Origin: Eonycteris spelaea
Lineage: Eukaryota > Chordata > Mammalia > Chiroptera > Pteropodidae
Length of the DNA stretch: 64,000 nucleotides
Reading direction: 5' to 3'
Assembly: GCA_003508835.1 (NCBI GenBank)
Contig: PUFA01000081.1
Span: 1,674,001-1,738,000, forward strand
Positions 22,026-34,487 of the stretch are shown piece by piece. The notes beneath the pieces were generated by a model. It was not told the DNA's origin, made no database searches, and worked only from the letters and a program-made list of their open reading frames with translations. Positions within the stretch are counted from its first letter, which is position 1. The number at the start of each line of letters is the position of its first letter. The position numbers were made by a program, and so were the translations under genes.

Positions 22026-24015
22026 AGGATTAGTTGTCCATAGATTCCCTTTTTCCATAATTCATTCCCATAGGATCCAACTTGGAAATGCTATTGTAAA
22101 CAACTATTAAATTAAGAAAGCATTGCCATGTCTAGAAGTATTTCTGACTCATCCCTAGAATCTAAGAGATTCCCACCTCCAGTAGAATACCCATCTGCCC
22201 AGGGTTTCAGAAAGCCCTCGAAGCCAGGAAGTTTACTGTGCTGTGATGCCCCTCTTTTTATATAGCCCTTTTACCTTCCTGCACCCATTGTGAACTTGTA
22301 GATTTGATTCTCTTATAAAAATATTTCATAATACTTCTCTCAAATTCTACTGAGATCTGGATTTTATCCAACCTAATGGTCAGTTGGCTGATGAGAACTG
22401 AATGACCAGCCACTGTTGGGAATGTCTCCATTTTCCAATTTACTCGGTTGTGCTTGACTTCATATCTAGAGTGGCCTAGTCATTTCTCCACCTACAGGGC
22501 CCAAAAAAGCCAGTGTATTCAGAAGATTCTCAGCAAAATGAGCACACTTAGATTAGCCTATCGCAACCATGAAAGAACACTGGACCCACTGTCATTTGCC
22601 TAATTATCTTCTTACATTCACTGAAATGCTTTTGAAGTCTTCTTGCTTTCATGTTGGCCAAGAAACCCCCTTTATTTTTATGAACAAGCTTTTCAGAAAA
22701 GGAATTTACTTTAGCTGCAATCAACCTTTCTAGAAGGAAACCATTCTCTCTGACATGACAAGACCCACTAAAAAACAACAACAGCAGGAACAGCAGCTTG
22801 TACAACACTGCTGACACCTCAAAGAGTAGGGAAAAAAATAGCTGGTGGGGGAAAAACCAAGTCCATAAACATTGCAGAGAGGCAAGCCTCCCCCAGCTCT
22901 CACACGACATGCGGCAACCAATTACTCTCTCAAAAGAAGAATGCAGGTCTTACATGAAGTGGAACAATTAATTTCACGCTTGTCATCCTGGACTCAATAG
23001 TAAGTTGATTTGAATCAGATATTTGCGGTACATTACAGCTTGCAGGGGACAGTTCTGGTGCCTCCTGAGCTGACGAACTGCCTTGATGGCTACCATTGTA
23101 AAACAATCCATCAATAAGAGTAATTATGATATTGATCAAAGTGGTTGGCTGCTTCAGATTGGAATCAATTCTCAGGAGTTGCTGGGAACAGAAATGTCTA
23201 ATGGACTATTCCATCACTAGTCACTGCAGCAACTGAAACAGCTAATATTCTGGAAAGTTCTTAATAATTACTCATTGAATCTGCATTTCTGCTTCGCTGG
23301 TCATAACTAGACCTGCTTACTGTAGCCTGAACGTCAGTCCATGTGGATGAAGGAAGGGCCAAATGCAGATTTTCAAAGTGCCAGCATTGGCCAAAAAAGG
23401 CAGAACAATTAATGTGCAAAATTATTTTATTTTGTACTAATCAGGGGCTCATTATTTTTTTTCCTACAGAGTTTCTGAGTGGGAAAGTACACCGGGAAGA
23501 AAACAGCTTATTTTATAGATGCCACTCTTACAGTGGTCCCTGAGGAGAGAAAATCCTACATTTCAATGTTGACATCAGTAACAGAGAGCACAGTGTCATT
23601 AGTGTGGCATTCTCAAGTATGTTTCATTCACCATATTCTAGCTCATGAGGGAAAATGTGGACTCTCTAGGAGGCAGCATTAACTTGGGGATACAGCCCAC
23701 AAGCCTAATAACCCTCCTTGCTTTTTCTCTCACTCAAATGCCTATTGATTTACAAGCAGCCTCTGCCATATCCAGGGCAGCCTCTACATAGCAAGAAGAC
23801 TCCAGAAGCTGCCACACTTCTTATCAGATGGTCCCTTTCTAGCACAGTCAGAGAAAGCGTAGCCGTTCAGTTTTGAGGACTTCCTCTTCTAGTCATGGCA
23901 AGACTTGGCACAGCACTTCCCAGCACACACAGCACAGAATGCACACAGGCAGAAGAAAAACTGGAGTGCTGGGGTGGAGACCACCCAAGTCCGGCAGAAA
24001 ACAGACACAGAAGGG
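22026..24015. other. Unassigned sequence
   Basis: About 2 kb with no family recognised. The 120-codon minus frame (22548-22910), its overlapping 63-codon shadow (22730-22921) and three 60-70-codon frames near 23.0-23.7 kb have no recognisable domains. 22780-22800 has a short aac/agc-rich patch. Confidence 0.45.
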
Positions 24016-24019
24016 CCTA

Positions 24020-24235
24020 GAATACAAAGGTCCAAAGATTATATCCTTCTGTTAGAGGCACTGGGGAGGTACGTTGGGCTTATAAGAAGAGAGCGAGCTG
24101 ATGGAAACACTGTTTTAGAAAAGGTACCCAGAATCATTGTGCAAGATGGATTAAAGTAAAAAGGGGAAAAGAGCATGAAGACTAGTTAGGAGGTTGCTGC
24201 AATCATTCAGAGGAGAGATGATGATAAAACACCAA
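24020..24235 (-). mobile_element. LINE-2-like body (antisense)
   Basis: 'gaagactagttaggaggttg' followed by 'ctgcaatcattcagaggag' and 'agatgatga' matches an antisense L2 3'-UTR segment. The left boundary is uncertain. Confidence 0.5.
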
Positions 24236-25057
24236 ATTCTTCCAAAATAAATGGTCTGTAACTAGGACATTATTTCAAAGAACAAGTTGATTGATACTCA
24301 TGTGGACACTTGCCGATGCACATCCTTGCACCGTGTTTCGTTTTGTTATTTGCAAGTTGCAAGAGTGGCCGCAGTGTTATTAGGAATTTATAGGCTCATT
24401 AGTTGTCCACCTCCTCTATATCAAAGCTTATAAGACACCTGAGTGAATTCAAGTTCAGTTTGGAAAGTTTCAAGATAACAACAATATATTTATTTAAAGG
24501 CTTAGAAGGTTTTAACGCCAGAATGACTCTTAACTCTCCTCTTTTTGCACTATAAATATTACCATTAAATCAAACAGGATTCCATTTTCAAAAGGGAGAA
24601 ATCAGGTTTAGACAATTTTTAACCTGAGAGGAAAATGTGTGCAATAGAAACCAAACAGCCATTCCACAAGGGAAAAATTACAGATGTTTGTCTTCCCTCA
24701 ACAACCAAATATTAATTTCACTGATGGTAAGATTAAAGAGGCAGACAATAGTCAACTGAGATTACTCCAGTGCTCTTATCTGAAATTGGCAGCACCTTTG
24801 AGCTGGGGCTGGAGGACAGGAAAATGTCCTATTAATGCTCTGTGCAGGAGAGACTGGTTGATAAACCCTCCACACTGCAGATAAGAACTGTGTTCATCAC
24901 AGAAATAGCACTGACTCCCTCAGAGCAGCAAGCTGCTGTGGACAGGGTTCTCCCATATCTTTCTTCTTGATTCCTATAAATTTCTGACAAAGAAGATTTT
25001 TACTTTAATTCAAATAAGTCAGTAAGAACAGTAACAACAATACTAATAGCAAATGAC
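24236..25057. other. Unassigned sequence
   Basis: No repeat family or exon recognised. Confidence 0.5.
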
Positions 25058-25215
25058 CCTTACCTAGCAGTTATTATATACTAGGCTTTATTCTTAACAT
25101 TTAGCATTTAATTTTTACAACAGCCCTGGACATTAAGTACTATTATCTTTATCATCTCTATTTTCATACTGGGGAACTGAAGCTCAGAGTTATTAAGCAA
25201 TTTGCCCAAGTCCTC
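25058..25215 (-). mobile_element. MIR SINE (antisense)
   Basis: 'ctaggctttattcttaacat', 'caacagccctggacattaag', 'actggggaactgaagctcag', 'aagcaatttgcccaagtcc' are the reverse of MIR in order. Confidence 0.8.
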
Positions 25216-27794
25216 ATTTTCTCCCATTAACACAAATAAGCACATACGCATAACCATGGAGAAGCTAACAGAAGACTGCATTTGGTAGCTACGTCATAGC
25301 ACTCCTACCCAGTAAATATACTGTATCATTCCAAAAAGCAACAATAGTTTATTAGAAACTACTTGACAGTCTCACTGATCTCTAGGACAGCTCCTGGAAG
25401 GGGAAATGGAAGGGTAGAAAGGAAGCAGTGGATTGTGAGATAAAAAGCCATCACTTAACCATAGTTTTCTATCTGGAAATGGAAAATGACCCTCAAGAGA
25501 TCCCACACATCCCTGACAAATCCAAACCTGTTGTTTGATGGGAGAGCAGTCCTCTTCAGAGAAGTGTGTCTCGAGTAGTCTTTAACAGTATTGTCCTTAT
25601 CCAAGAAAGTGAAAAAATCCATATTTCTGAGCCCAGCCCAGACCTATCCCAGTGACTCATTGTGAGGAGACAGAAGAAAATACATTTTAAACAAGATCCT
25701 GCATGATTTTATGGAGATTCCTAGATTAGAAACTGAAGTTATCCTTATCTTACTACCCCAAGAGTCCTCCAAAAGGCATGCGCCCATACAGAAAAGCACA
25801 AATACTTCCTCCAAATTAAAACGTGTAAAAGGAATGAAGAAATCCACTCGCAATCTCGTACAAAAGAATTAACATAAGTCTCATTGAGCTGAACAAAGAA
25901 ACACCTTAAAAACACAGCATTGGTATCGTGTTTTAAAATGTCATACTGACACAAAGATGCACTGAGCAAAAATGCCTGAAAGAGCTGCTCAAACACAGGA
26001 CAGTTTTGAATCTATAATATTTAAAGCCCAATTTCAGAACTGCAGGTAAACAAAATGGGCACAGAATGATTCAGTAAGAATATGAAATCAAATCCTGACC
26101 TTACAGACCAGCCAAAACCACAGGATCATAGAAAAAAACACGAGTTATTTTACTTTAGGATGGCCAGTAAAGTCTCAGAAAGTATGAACAGGCTGTTGAG
26201 GCCTGGAAATGATTTAAGAACCATAATGACTGGAAGCTAAGATCCACTGTGTTTACTTGGAGTCTAGTCTTCCTGCTGGCTCTGCTTTCCCTGGGGCTGC
26301 CGGCCTTCTCTATCTAAACTCCCCTCTCATGGAGCCCTCAGTCCACAGCAGGCTCTAGAATAGTAGGAATATGTTAAGAGTCACTCAGATGCCTGCCACA
26401 AATGAGCTGGGAAGCCACAGACATATGGCAGGAGACAGATGATGATGCCTGGTCCCAGATGAGAACAGAACAGAGAGCAGAGAAAAGCAGTTCTGTGTCC
26501 CAGGTTGGGCACCCTGCGTGAAGATACCAGAAAGAGGTACAAGACATAAAAATCCTAGCATGGAGTGTGCAGAAACTTCGAGAAACAAACAAAAAGTCTA
26601 ATTTTAAGAGATTCTAGCCAAGTGCTAGTGATAGTCATTGGCCAGTTCAGTCTTTATAGAAGCCCCTAAAACACTGCTAAAACAAAGAAAATAAATATAA
26701 AAATAAAATCTAGCAGACAGGAGAAAACCAACACACTGGCCCACTGACCTCAGAAATGAAGCAACTCCTTGCTCACAAGCAAGTCCATGCACCCATCACA
26801 TTTCTGTAACAAGTAGGGCTGACGTTATCTACTTGTAAGTCTGCGTATCCATAGTATGATTAAATTATTCTCAAATAAATTTGCCCATGAAATCCAGTAC
26901 AAAAAGCTCAACCTAAATCTAGGCCTAGTTTTCCAACTATCCATTCATCAGACCATCCTGCAAGAAAGCAGAAGTTTTTCCTGTAAAGACCTGTTTGTCC
27001 GTTAGCAAAACTGTATAAAGAGAATTTTTTAAAAACAAGATTATGGTACCAAAAAGGTATCCCTGCAAAAACAGCAACAGGTACCATTGGGACCCAGGCA
27101 CTTTACACAGATGCAAATTGGCATCCCAATAAGCAGGATTTCTGGAGAGATTACTTCATGAATGAAATATTTCAAAAGCTGCTAACAGTACATAAATCCT
27201 GGAAGCAAGCAAAGTTCAACAGGAGAGCTGAAACAGTAAAACACCAGGGCTTCTCTATAACCCAGAGTGCCCTGAAATTCCACATTATTGTTCTGCCTTA
27301 CAAGTAAAAGCATTTTATGACAATATCTTTTGATATTTATCTACATAGCCCCTTGGAGCCAGATCACTTAATGTGTCAGTGCCATACTTACATTCCAAAG
27401 GAACAATATTCATTCAGATTCAAGAGAGAAGATACAGACTTCAAGGGCCAGAGCAGACATAAGGCAAACATTGTTTAGGGAGGCTATACAGCTGTTCCAT
27501 TTCTGAAATTGTTGTAAGAGGTGGACGAGACAAGATCGTTTAGAGAGGAAGGCTCTGAGAGCCCTTTCTGACCAAAACAGGGTGACATTTGAGATTTCCA
27601 TTCAGTCTTACTCACTACAATGCCACGATCTGCAGAAACTGCGGCAGATGGCCATAACGTGCTTCCACAAAGAATTCTGGATTTGTCACCTTATTCCATC
27701 CTAAATAATATGTGGTTTTAAATTAAGTTGGTTATGCAGACACACTTGTTACCTCCTAGCTTCAAAATGCAAAAATACTGACCTTCATAGAAGA
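25216..27794. other. Unassigned sequence
   Basis: About 2.6 kb without a supportable repeat family, exon or RNA gene. Frames of at most 83 codons at 25.6-26.6 and 27.4-27.6 kb look random. Confidence 0.45.
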
Positions 27795-28440
27795 GTTGGT
27801 GATGCCTGCAATTGTGTTTCAGAGGAGGATGCGTTCTCCTCATCTCTTGCAACATGACTTGAATCAGACTCCCTTGACTACTCCTTTTCAGCTCTTGCAG
27901 AAGCCTCTTCACTGCTCTCTCCACTTCCATTCCACCCCTAAACTCACCCCATCCCCCTTTTCAAAACCCAGCATTAGGATCAATGCCATGCAGGACCCAA
28001 CTTGGCTAAATTTTTCCTTCTGGGCACAAACGTTTCCCGAGCCTCTCCACCTGACTGATCTGGCCCTGCCTAATCTCCTACTTAATCTCTCACCACTTAC
28101 CAAGATTTTCCGGTTAAGACATCTGTACCTCATATTCTGAAAACTGGTGCTGCCTTGGGGCCTTTGCACCAGCTGTTTCTTCTACCTAAATGCTCTTTAC
28201 TCAGATTCTCACTCCTTCCTGTCAACAGATCTCAGATTGAACGTTACCTTCACTGCAGATTAAATGATACATTCCCTGAATTCACAGACTGAATCATCAC
28301 CAAACTACTTCCTAGCATATCCTATTTCCCTGTCTCATTCTTACCAGGGTCTGATATTTTTCTGCTCATTTGTTTCTTGCCCTCTCCATACTAGACTATA
28401 AGCTCTCTAGGTGTAGCACCTTTATCACCTCTATAAATAA
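27795..28440 (+). mobile_element. LINE-2, long 3' segment
   Basis: The largest L2 in the window: 'ggggcctttgcaccagctgt', 'tctacctaaatgctcttta', 'atctcagattgaacgttacc', 'actagactataagctctcta' appear in L2 order. The plus frame of 114 codons at 27796-28140 falls at its left end and does not read as reverse transcriptase, so I leave it uncalled. Confidence 0.7.
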
Positions 28441-28954
28441 AATGGATTTATAGTTCTATGTTTGTCACATCTTGACCACATATTCACTGACCACAAAATA
28501 GGATTCTGTCTGATTCCAGTATGTATATAATAACAAATAAACCTGTCAAGAAAATCAAATAAAAAAAAAACGTGATAGTGATACTAAATGAACTAGTAAG
28601 ACTTTCATAGACCATGGCTGTTTTGGATCAAACTTTAGATTTTACAACTATTGTATCCTAAGAACACCTAATGAGAAAAGCAGGGTTCTTTGAAGAACTC
28701 TACCAGATGCATTTGCCCACTGCATTTTCAGAGACATCCTGACTATTCCATCACTAAATGAGGGCTCAGGGCACTGACCCCATGATATCAAAGCCTCATA
28801 ATATGATTTCTTCAAACAATGAAAAAGGCAATTAAAGAGTTGTCTGTACCTATCTGGGTCACTGTGAAACACTTTTATATTATTAAGAGACAAAGGAAGA
28901 ACGGTCCCAATCACGCCAAAAATTCCAGAGCTTTCAGAAAGAATGTTGAATCCT
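28441..28954. other. Unassigned sequence
   Basis: A10 run near 28560. No family recognised. Confidence 0.5.
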
Positions 28955-29565
28955 TGTGTGTTAGGACAGAACCAACAGGATGTATGTATATAGAGAGAGA
29001 TTTATAAGAATTGGCTCAAAGATGGTAGAGTAGGTAAATGCTATACTTGCTTCCTCCCACAACCACATCAAATATACAAGTAAACTACAGAACAACCATC
29101 ACTGAGAATCACCTTATATCTAGTTGAACAGAAGTCCTATAACTAAGGATCTACAGAAGAAGCCACCTTGAGACTGAATATTTTATGTTAACTATAATTT
29201 AAAAATAAATAATAATTTTTTTTAAGTGGCTCATGTGATTACGGAGACTGGCAAGTCCAAAGATACAACGTGAACTGGCAGCCTACAGACCCAGGAAAGC
29301 CAGTGGTGTAGTTCTAGGCCTAAGGTCAGCAAGAAGAGACCGAGGAGAACCAAGGGTACAAATGAAGTTCAAAGGCAGTCTGCAGGAGAATCCCCTCTTG
29401 CTCAAGGGGGCCAGTCTTTATGGTCTATTCAGTCCTTCAACTAGTTGGGTGAGGCCTGCTGCATTATGGAGGGCAATCTTCTAACTCGAAGTTCACCAAT
29501 TTAAATGTTACTTTCATTCAAAAGCACCCTCCAAGTTGACATAGAAAATTAACCACCATCCACCT
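28955..29565 (-). mobile_element. ERVL LTR (MLT2-type), antisense, split by an insert
   Basis: On the plus strand 'acagaaccaacaggatgtat', 'agagagagatttataagaat', then after the insert 'ggctcatgtgattacggaga', 'gtctattcagtccttcaact', 'tttaaatgttactttcattc', 'gacatagaaaattaacca' is the reverse of an MLT2 LTR in order. The LTR is continuous once 29019-29226 is removed. It carries no gene. Confidence 0.75.
29019..29226 (+). mobile_element. Internally deleted L1: 5' UTR start joined to 3' UTR end
   Basis: It begins like a laurasiatherian L1 5' UTR ('gatggtagagtaggtaaatg', 'cttcctcccacaaccacatc', 'gtcctataactaaggatcta', 'gaagaagccaccttgagact'). After about 165 bases it changes directly to the last ~40 bases of an L1 3' UTR ('gaatattttatgttaactat' then an aaaataaataat tail). 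It is flanked by tggctca at 29012-29018 and 29227-29233. Everything between the two L1 ends is missing, including both ORFs. The 5' start is complete or nearly so. Confidence 0.65.
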
Positions 29566-30060
29566 CTTGTCAACTTGGCACCCATACACATTCCCTAAAC
29601 CATACCTAATGTCCAAATAAGGACAATAACAAGGTCATACTTCCACTTAACATGATACAATTATCCCTTATACAATCAAAAATGCACAACCCTTTTTCAA
29701 GAAGAGGACGCAAAGTCCTTGGATAATGTTTACTCTTCTTTCTGATATCCCATAACTTAAATACTATGATGTAAAGTTAACAATACTTAAATACTATGAT
29801 ATGAAGTCAATACAACTTATGTTATATGGCAAGGGAATAACAAAAGGGAGGAAACAAAAATATCTGCTATACAAAAACACACAGAGTCATAACAAAATAA
29901 GAAGTACTCACGATAATTACAGTTCTCATTTCTGTAACCAGTCACACTGTCATAGTTGGTATCTATAACTACCTTCTTCTACTACCTAGTCTGTAGTCAC
30001 CTTTGGCAAGCATCTCAGTGTAGTTGTAGTTCTTTATTTGATGGGATGACCCAAACTTTT
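29566..30060 (-). mobile_element. Probable ERVL internal region, 3' part (antisense)
   Basis: It adjoins the inner edge of the MLT2-type LTR. At the junction the minus strand reads a purine-rich 'gttgacaagaggtggatgg' leading into the LTR start, as expected for a polypurine tract before a 3' LTR. The remaining ~450 bases are familiar to me as ERVL-associated sequence but contain no recognisable gag, pol or env motif and no long frame. A 16-base motif, acttaaatactatgat, occurs twice (29755-29770 and 29785-29800). Confidence 0.4.
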
Positions 30061-30064
30061 CAAA

Positions 30065-30440
30065 TCCATACTAGTTAACTAGGGCTGCCCTAATTAAATA
30101 CCACAGACTGAGTGCCTTAAACAACGGGGACTTATTTTCTAACAGTTCTGGAGGCTGAAAGACCAAGATCAAGGTGCAGGCAGGGCTGGTTTCTAGTGAG
30201 GGCTCTTTTTTGGCTTGCTGATGGCCACCTTCTTGCTGTGTCCTCACGTGGCCTCTCCTCTGTGCATGTGCACTCCTGATGTCTCTTCCTCTTCTTATAT
30301 GGATCCTAGCCCTCTTGGATTAGGGTCCCATCCTATGACTTCATTTAACCTTAATTACCTCCTTAAAGCTCTTATCTTCAAATACAGTCACATTGTGGGA
30401 TAGAGCTTAACATATGAATAGGGCGGGGGGAGGGGGGCGG
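30065..30440 (-). mobile_element. ERVL-MaLR LTR (MLT1A-type), antisense
   Basis: 'ctagttaactagggctgccc', 'gccttaaacaacggggactt', 'acagttctggaggctgaaag', 'gtcctcacgtggcctctcct', 'ggattagggtcccatcctat', 'gcttaacatatgaatagggc' run as the exact reverse of an MLT1A-type LTR. The C-run near the LTR start has expanded into a strong quadruplex-type motif at 30421-30441. Confidence 0.8.
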
Positions 30441-30441
30441 G
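30421..30441 (+). repeat. Canonical G-quadruplex motif
   Basis: Four G-runs at 30421-30423, 30425-30430, 30432-30437 and 30439-30441 are separated by single non-G bases (c, a, c). One-base loops give very stable quadruplexes in vitro. Confidence 0.9.
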
Positions 30442-30605
30442 AGGAACGATTCAGTAAACAACAACTTGTAATAATAGTCCCAGTCCCACCCAGAATAATA
30501 TACAACAAGCAATAGTTAAGGAAAATAAGATATTATGTTTTCTAGGCATTGTAGAAAACATTTATTCACCCTAAATTAATACATTTTTAATACTATTAAA
30601 TACTA

Positions 30606-30705
30606 TTTGACCAATTGTTTGAGCACCCACTGTATTAGGCACTGTTCTAAGCAGGCTAGAGATAAGCAGTGATCAAATGAGATATCAGATTATGTCTTGG
30701 ATGTT
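30606..30705 (-). mobile_element. LINE-2 fragment (antisense)
   Basis: 'tttgagcacccactgtatta', 'ggcactgttctaagcaggct' and 'gagataagcagtgatcaaat' are the reverse of the L2 3' terminus. Confidence 0.65.
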
Positions 30706-31560
30706 AGTCATTCACTGTGGGTTATTACTCTCAGATATAAAGTCCCAATATTGAATTTCAAATTCTTTTCATTTCGGTATTTTTTCTTGAATTATAGGTT
30801 TAGTATTAGTTCTATCCCTTGCTTTAGTTTTCTTATGAGGGGGCTCCTATTAGTTATATGTTAGCTCTCCTTTGCCTGTCTTCAATGTTTCTCCCTTTCT
30901 CTTGAATTTTTTTTTCCCTTATTAAAAATGTTCTTAATCTTCACCTTCTATTTCTTTTAAGGCATTATCTGTTGTGTTTATTGGCTCTTATGTTCCTTCT
31001 AGTTTAATGTTTATTTCTAAAATATTTTCTTTTATTTAAAATGCTTTCCTTGCTTCTGTCACTACGTTTCTTAGATTTTCTATTTTGATTTATGTTCCCT
31101 CATATCTTTTATCACTTTCTTAGTTCATTTTGACAGTAGTTGTAATCTGTTGTGTGAGCACATCTGTGTGGTGTGTTATATGTAGAGATGTTACTCCGCT
31201 CCTTATTTTTTGTATCTTATTTTGTCTTGGTATGGGATTTTAGCTCCATCCTTTTGTGTGACTTGTATTTACGTGAAATTAATTTCCTAAACTTTTAGGA
31301 GGAAACATGGTCCACAGTTGCTTTTCTAACTTCAGAGCTCCCTCTTCTGTTGTTTTCATGTAGTGTTTAAAAATGTGTGTGGTTTTCTGAGATATCCTGG
31401 CTCTATTTCTACCCCCATGTCCACTTCTATTATGAAACCTTCAAGAGAAAGGAAAAGTTCTGTGAGCCTCGGAGCAAAGCGAACAGTGACTTACAAGGGG
31501 AAAAATGTTATAATCAGACTTTGAAAGTAATAACTTCTGTAAAAGCAAATAGGGTAACAT
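30706..31560. other. T-rich unassigned stretch, possibly an old LINE
   Basis: Pyrimidine/T-rich on the plus strand from about 30770 to 31340, with the feel of antisense LINE body, but I cannot match it to a family. No meaningful frame. Confidence 0.35.
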
Positions 31561-34487
31561 ATATTAAATATTCAAGTAAATAAAATATGACTTTATATTC
31601 AGAAAAACTATTTCCAACTATAAAGGACATATGCAACATATAAGAACTTAGGGAATATGATTCCCTTGAGTCATTTCTGAGGAATATACTAAAGAATAAG
31701 CTTCAGACAATCAAAATGGCTAAAAAGCAGAGCTGATGACTGTGATGAAGATTAAATATGTAGATGCTTGGAAAATTAAGACCAAATAAAGGTTAAAAGA
31801 GAGAGATTAGCATGTGATTCTATATGTTTTCAAAACATAGATATGATACAAATATTTTTTTAAATACATAGAATGGGAAAACAAATGCAAAAATATTTTA
31901 AGTATTTTGAATAATAATATTCACAGTAAAATATTGTTGAGATGTTTTATAAATAATATAAGGTCAAATGATTTATCATGAGTTATGAGATATTCTACCA
32001 TTTCTGATCCTTAGAACCAAGTTTCTTCATGTGAAAGAAAGGAGATAAAGACATAATATATAAAAACTTAAAACCTCTTTGGTTCTGTATTTGAAGTACA
32101 AGTATGAAGTCATAAAGTAATTATATATTTTTATATATACACAGAGAGAGAGAGAGATTTATATGTCTATGTTCTGGCCAGCTTACAGCTTTGTCCCCTA
32201 AAAAGACCTAGAAACAATGACTAAGTAATTCTGAGCACTTTTAGTTCCCATATTGTGTACTTGATATATTACTTCTCACTAAAAGAAATCTGAATGTCTC
32301 AGAGAAATGGCTGATTCCAGGTCTGGGACAGGAAATATATAAGCTAAGCCTGGAAAATTTGTCATTCCATGTAGCAGAGAAGCTATCAAAGACTCCTAGG
32401 GCCATGTCAAATTGAGCCAACTTAAAGGGGCTCTCCCAGAGCAAAAATGTGAGCTTCAATATAGATAATTGCAATTGATCAAAACCCATAAAATATATTT
32501 AAATTCATTCATTCATAAAATCACAGGGAAAAAAGCTCATTGGTTGCCTTCAAAGGATGATAGGGGAAAGATTTCCTACCTTGAACCTGGTGAACAAAGG
32601 CAAACAATCAAGGATTTATTCTGCTTTTCTTTCATAAACTATACTGAATGAGAAATCAAAGAGGAGATGAAAGAAACACTTCTTTATGGAAATATTCTAG
32701 CTACCAAATGAAAAATAAGTGATACAATCAGAATATTACTCCTTTGAAATCCTAGTGAATAAATAATGAATCTTGTCACTGAATACCAACGGCTGTCAAC
32801 AACACATAGGACAGCAGTTGACATGTGCCTCCCAGTGAAAGAACACTCTGCCACTGCCTAGAGTCCTTCCAAGGAATCAGACCTGAGTCTGATCAAGACT
32901 GTGGACTGCAGCTGCCAATTAATTCACAGGAAATTCTGAGGACAGAAGAACAGGGTAAATTCTACCACGACAGAGCAAACAGCAAAATGTGAACTGTGAG
33001 AAGCTACTAGTTAAATGGCCTGATTTTTAACAGATAAATTTTAAGGGGGAAAAAAGAGGGATGGAAAAAGAACCTGCAAATTAAAAAAAGGCTTAAGACG
33101 TAACAAATATAAAGGAAATGGGTGAGACTAAACTGTAATGTCTGAGATACACATGTGAGTGGTCAAACTACAAAGAAATGCAAGAATATGATTAAAATGA
33201 GAGGAAGAGAGCTTATGGTGTAATGAGGGGAAAGAAAGACAAATAAAAATAAATTTAAAAACCCATCAACTTCCAAAGCAATCAGGTTTATTTATAAAAA
33301 TCCCATGTCAGAATTATCAGGTGACAATGACAATAGAGAAGTAAATCCCAAACTAATCATGACCATAATCTCTTTAAAAAGTATCCATTCTTGTATTACA
33401 TTTCCATTTGGAGAATAGACAAGGGGGTAGGGTCAGATTTTAATTTTGAGATGAGCCTGTTTTTGGTAATCCACATTCACTCATGACGGTACTGGTTAGA
33501 GACTGGGAGAGAACATTGTGAATTTTCCAAAGGCCACCTCTCTAAATAGATGATCTTTCTCAAACTCTGTATACACTGAGTAACAGGTGCATTACACAGA
33601 GGGTCCAAAGTGGCTGTTGGAACCCATGCCCAAGGCCAAGGTAGGTGCTTTAAGTGCCATTGTCACATCAATGGAGTGGGAGGCAATCCAAAATACCAGG
33701 CTCTGGGTGAGGATGAAAGGGCAGGCCTAGCCTAAGGCCCAAGGCCCTAGCCCTCAAATGTGACCCAAGCTCGGAGTCGGGACTCTGTCTCTGCTCGGCA
33801 CAAGCTACCTTTTGATGGTTCTAGCCAAGGAGTCCTCAAGGGGATGATCATTCATAGACACACACACAAACACACATAAACACTCTCACTCATAATCATT
33901 AAAAAAAAAAAGGGTTCTTTGACAATCCAGCTACTTGTAGGCTATAACCATATATGCAATTTATTGTCCAAAAGAAGATACAGTTGAACGTGAAATAACT
34001 ATGCAAGACAAATGGTATAAACTGGCACTGTCCTGGGTAAATCAGCACAAAAGATTACCCTAGGTATGACTCACCCAACACATTTTAAACTGCTCAAATA
34101 TCACCTAAATATTTCCAGAATTCTTGTTTTGGCCTCAGCATGAAAGGTAATCACCAGACTCTCAATGGATCCCCGAGTAGGAACAAGATGATTTTAGAAG
34201 GTACATGGACAAATATATACTATTTACTTTTATTAGTCAAATATTTATGTGGATTGAATAATATATATACAGCCAGCATATTAGACATGATTTCATGTAT
34301 TACTGCTTACAATGAAACTAAAGTCTTTCAGAATGTTTGCTAATTTAAATTTTAAAAGACTGGTATATGCCTCTACAGGTGATATCAGTAATGACACACA
34401 CACAAGACTCTCAATGTCAGATATAGATGCCTACTTTTGAAAATTACTAGCATATTCAATAGATGTTTCTTTTTTCCTTCTGCAAAT
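31561..34487. other. Unassigned sequence
   Basis: About 2.9 kb of AT-rich DNA without a family I can support. It contains (AG)n near 32143-32157, a degenerate CA-rich patch at 33858-33890 and an A11 run near 33901. Frames of at most 82 codons look random. Confidence 0.45.

Noticed and set aside
22548..22910. 120-codon minus frame with a Leu/Phe-rich, membrane-like stretch
   Set aside because: The hydrophobic run arises from a repetitive aac/agc-rich patch read in reverse; there is no start context or conserved motif.
27796..28140. 114-codon plus frame overlapping an L2
   Set aside because: It falls in the L2 segment and does not read as L2 reverse transcriptase; a shadow minus frame overlaps it.
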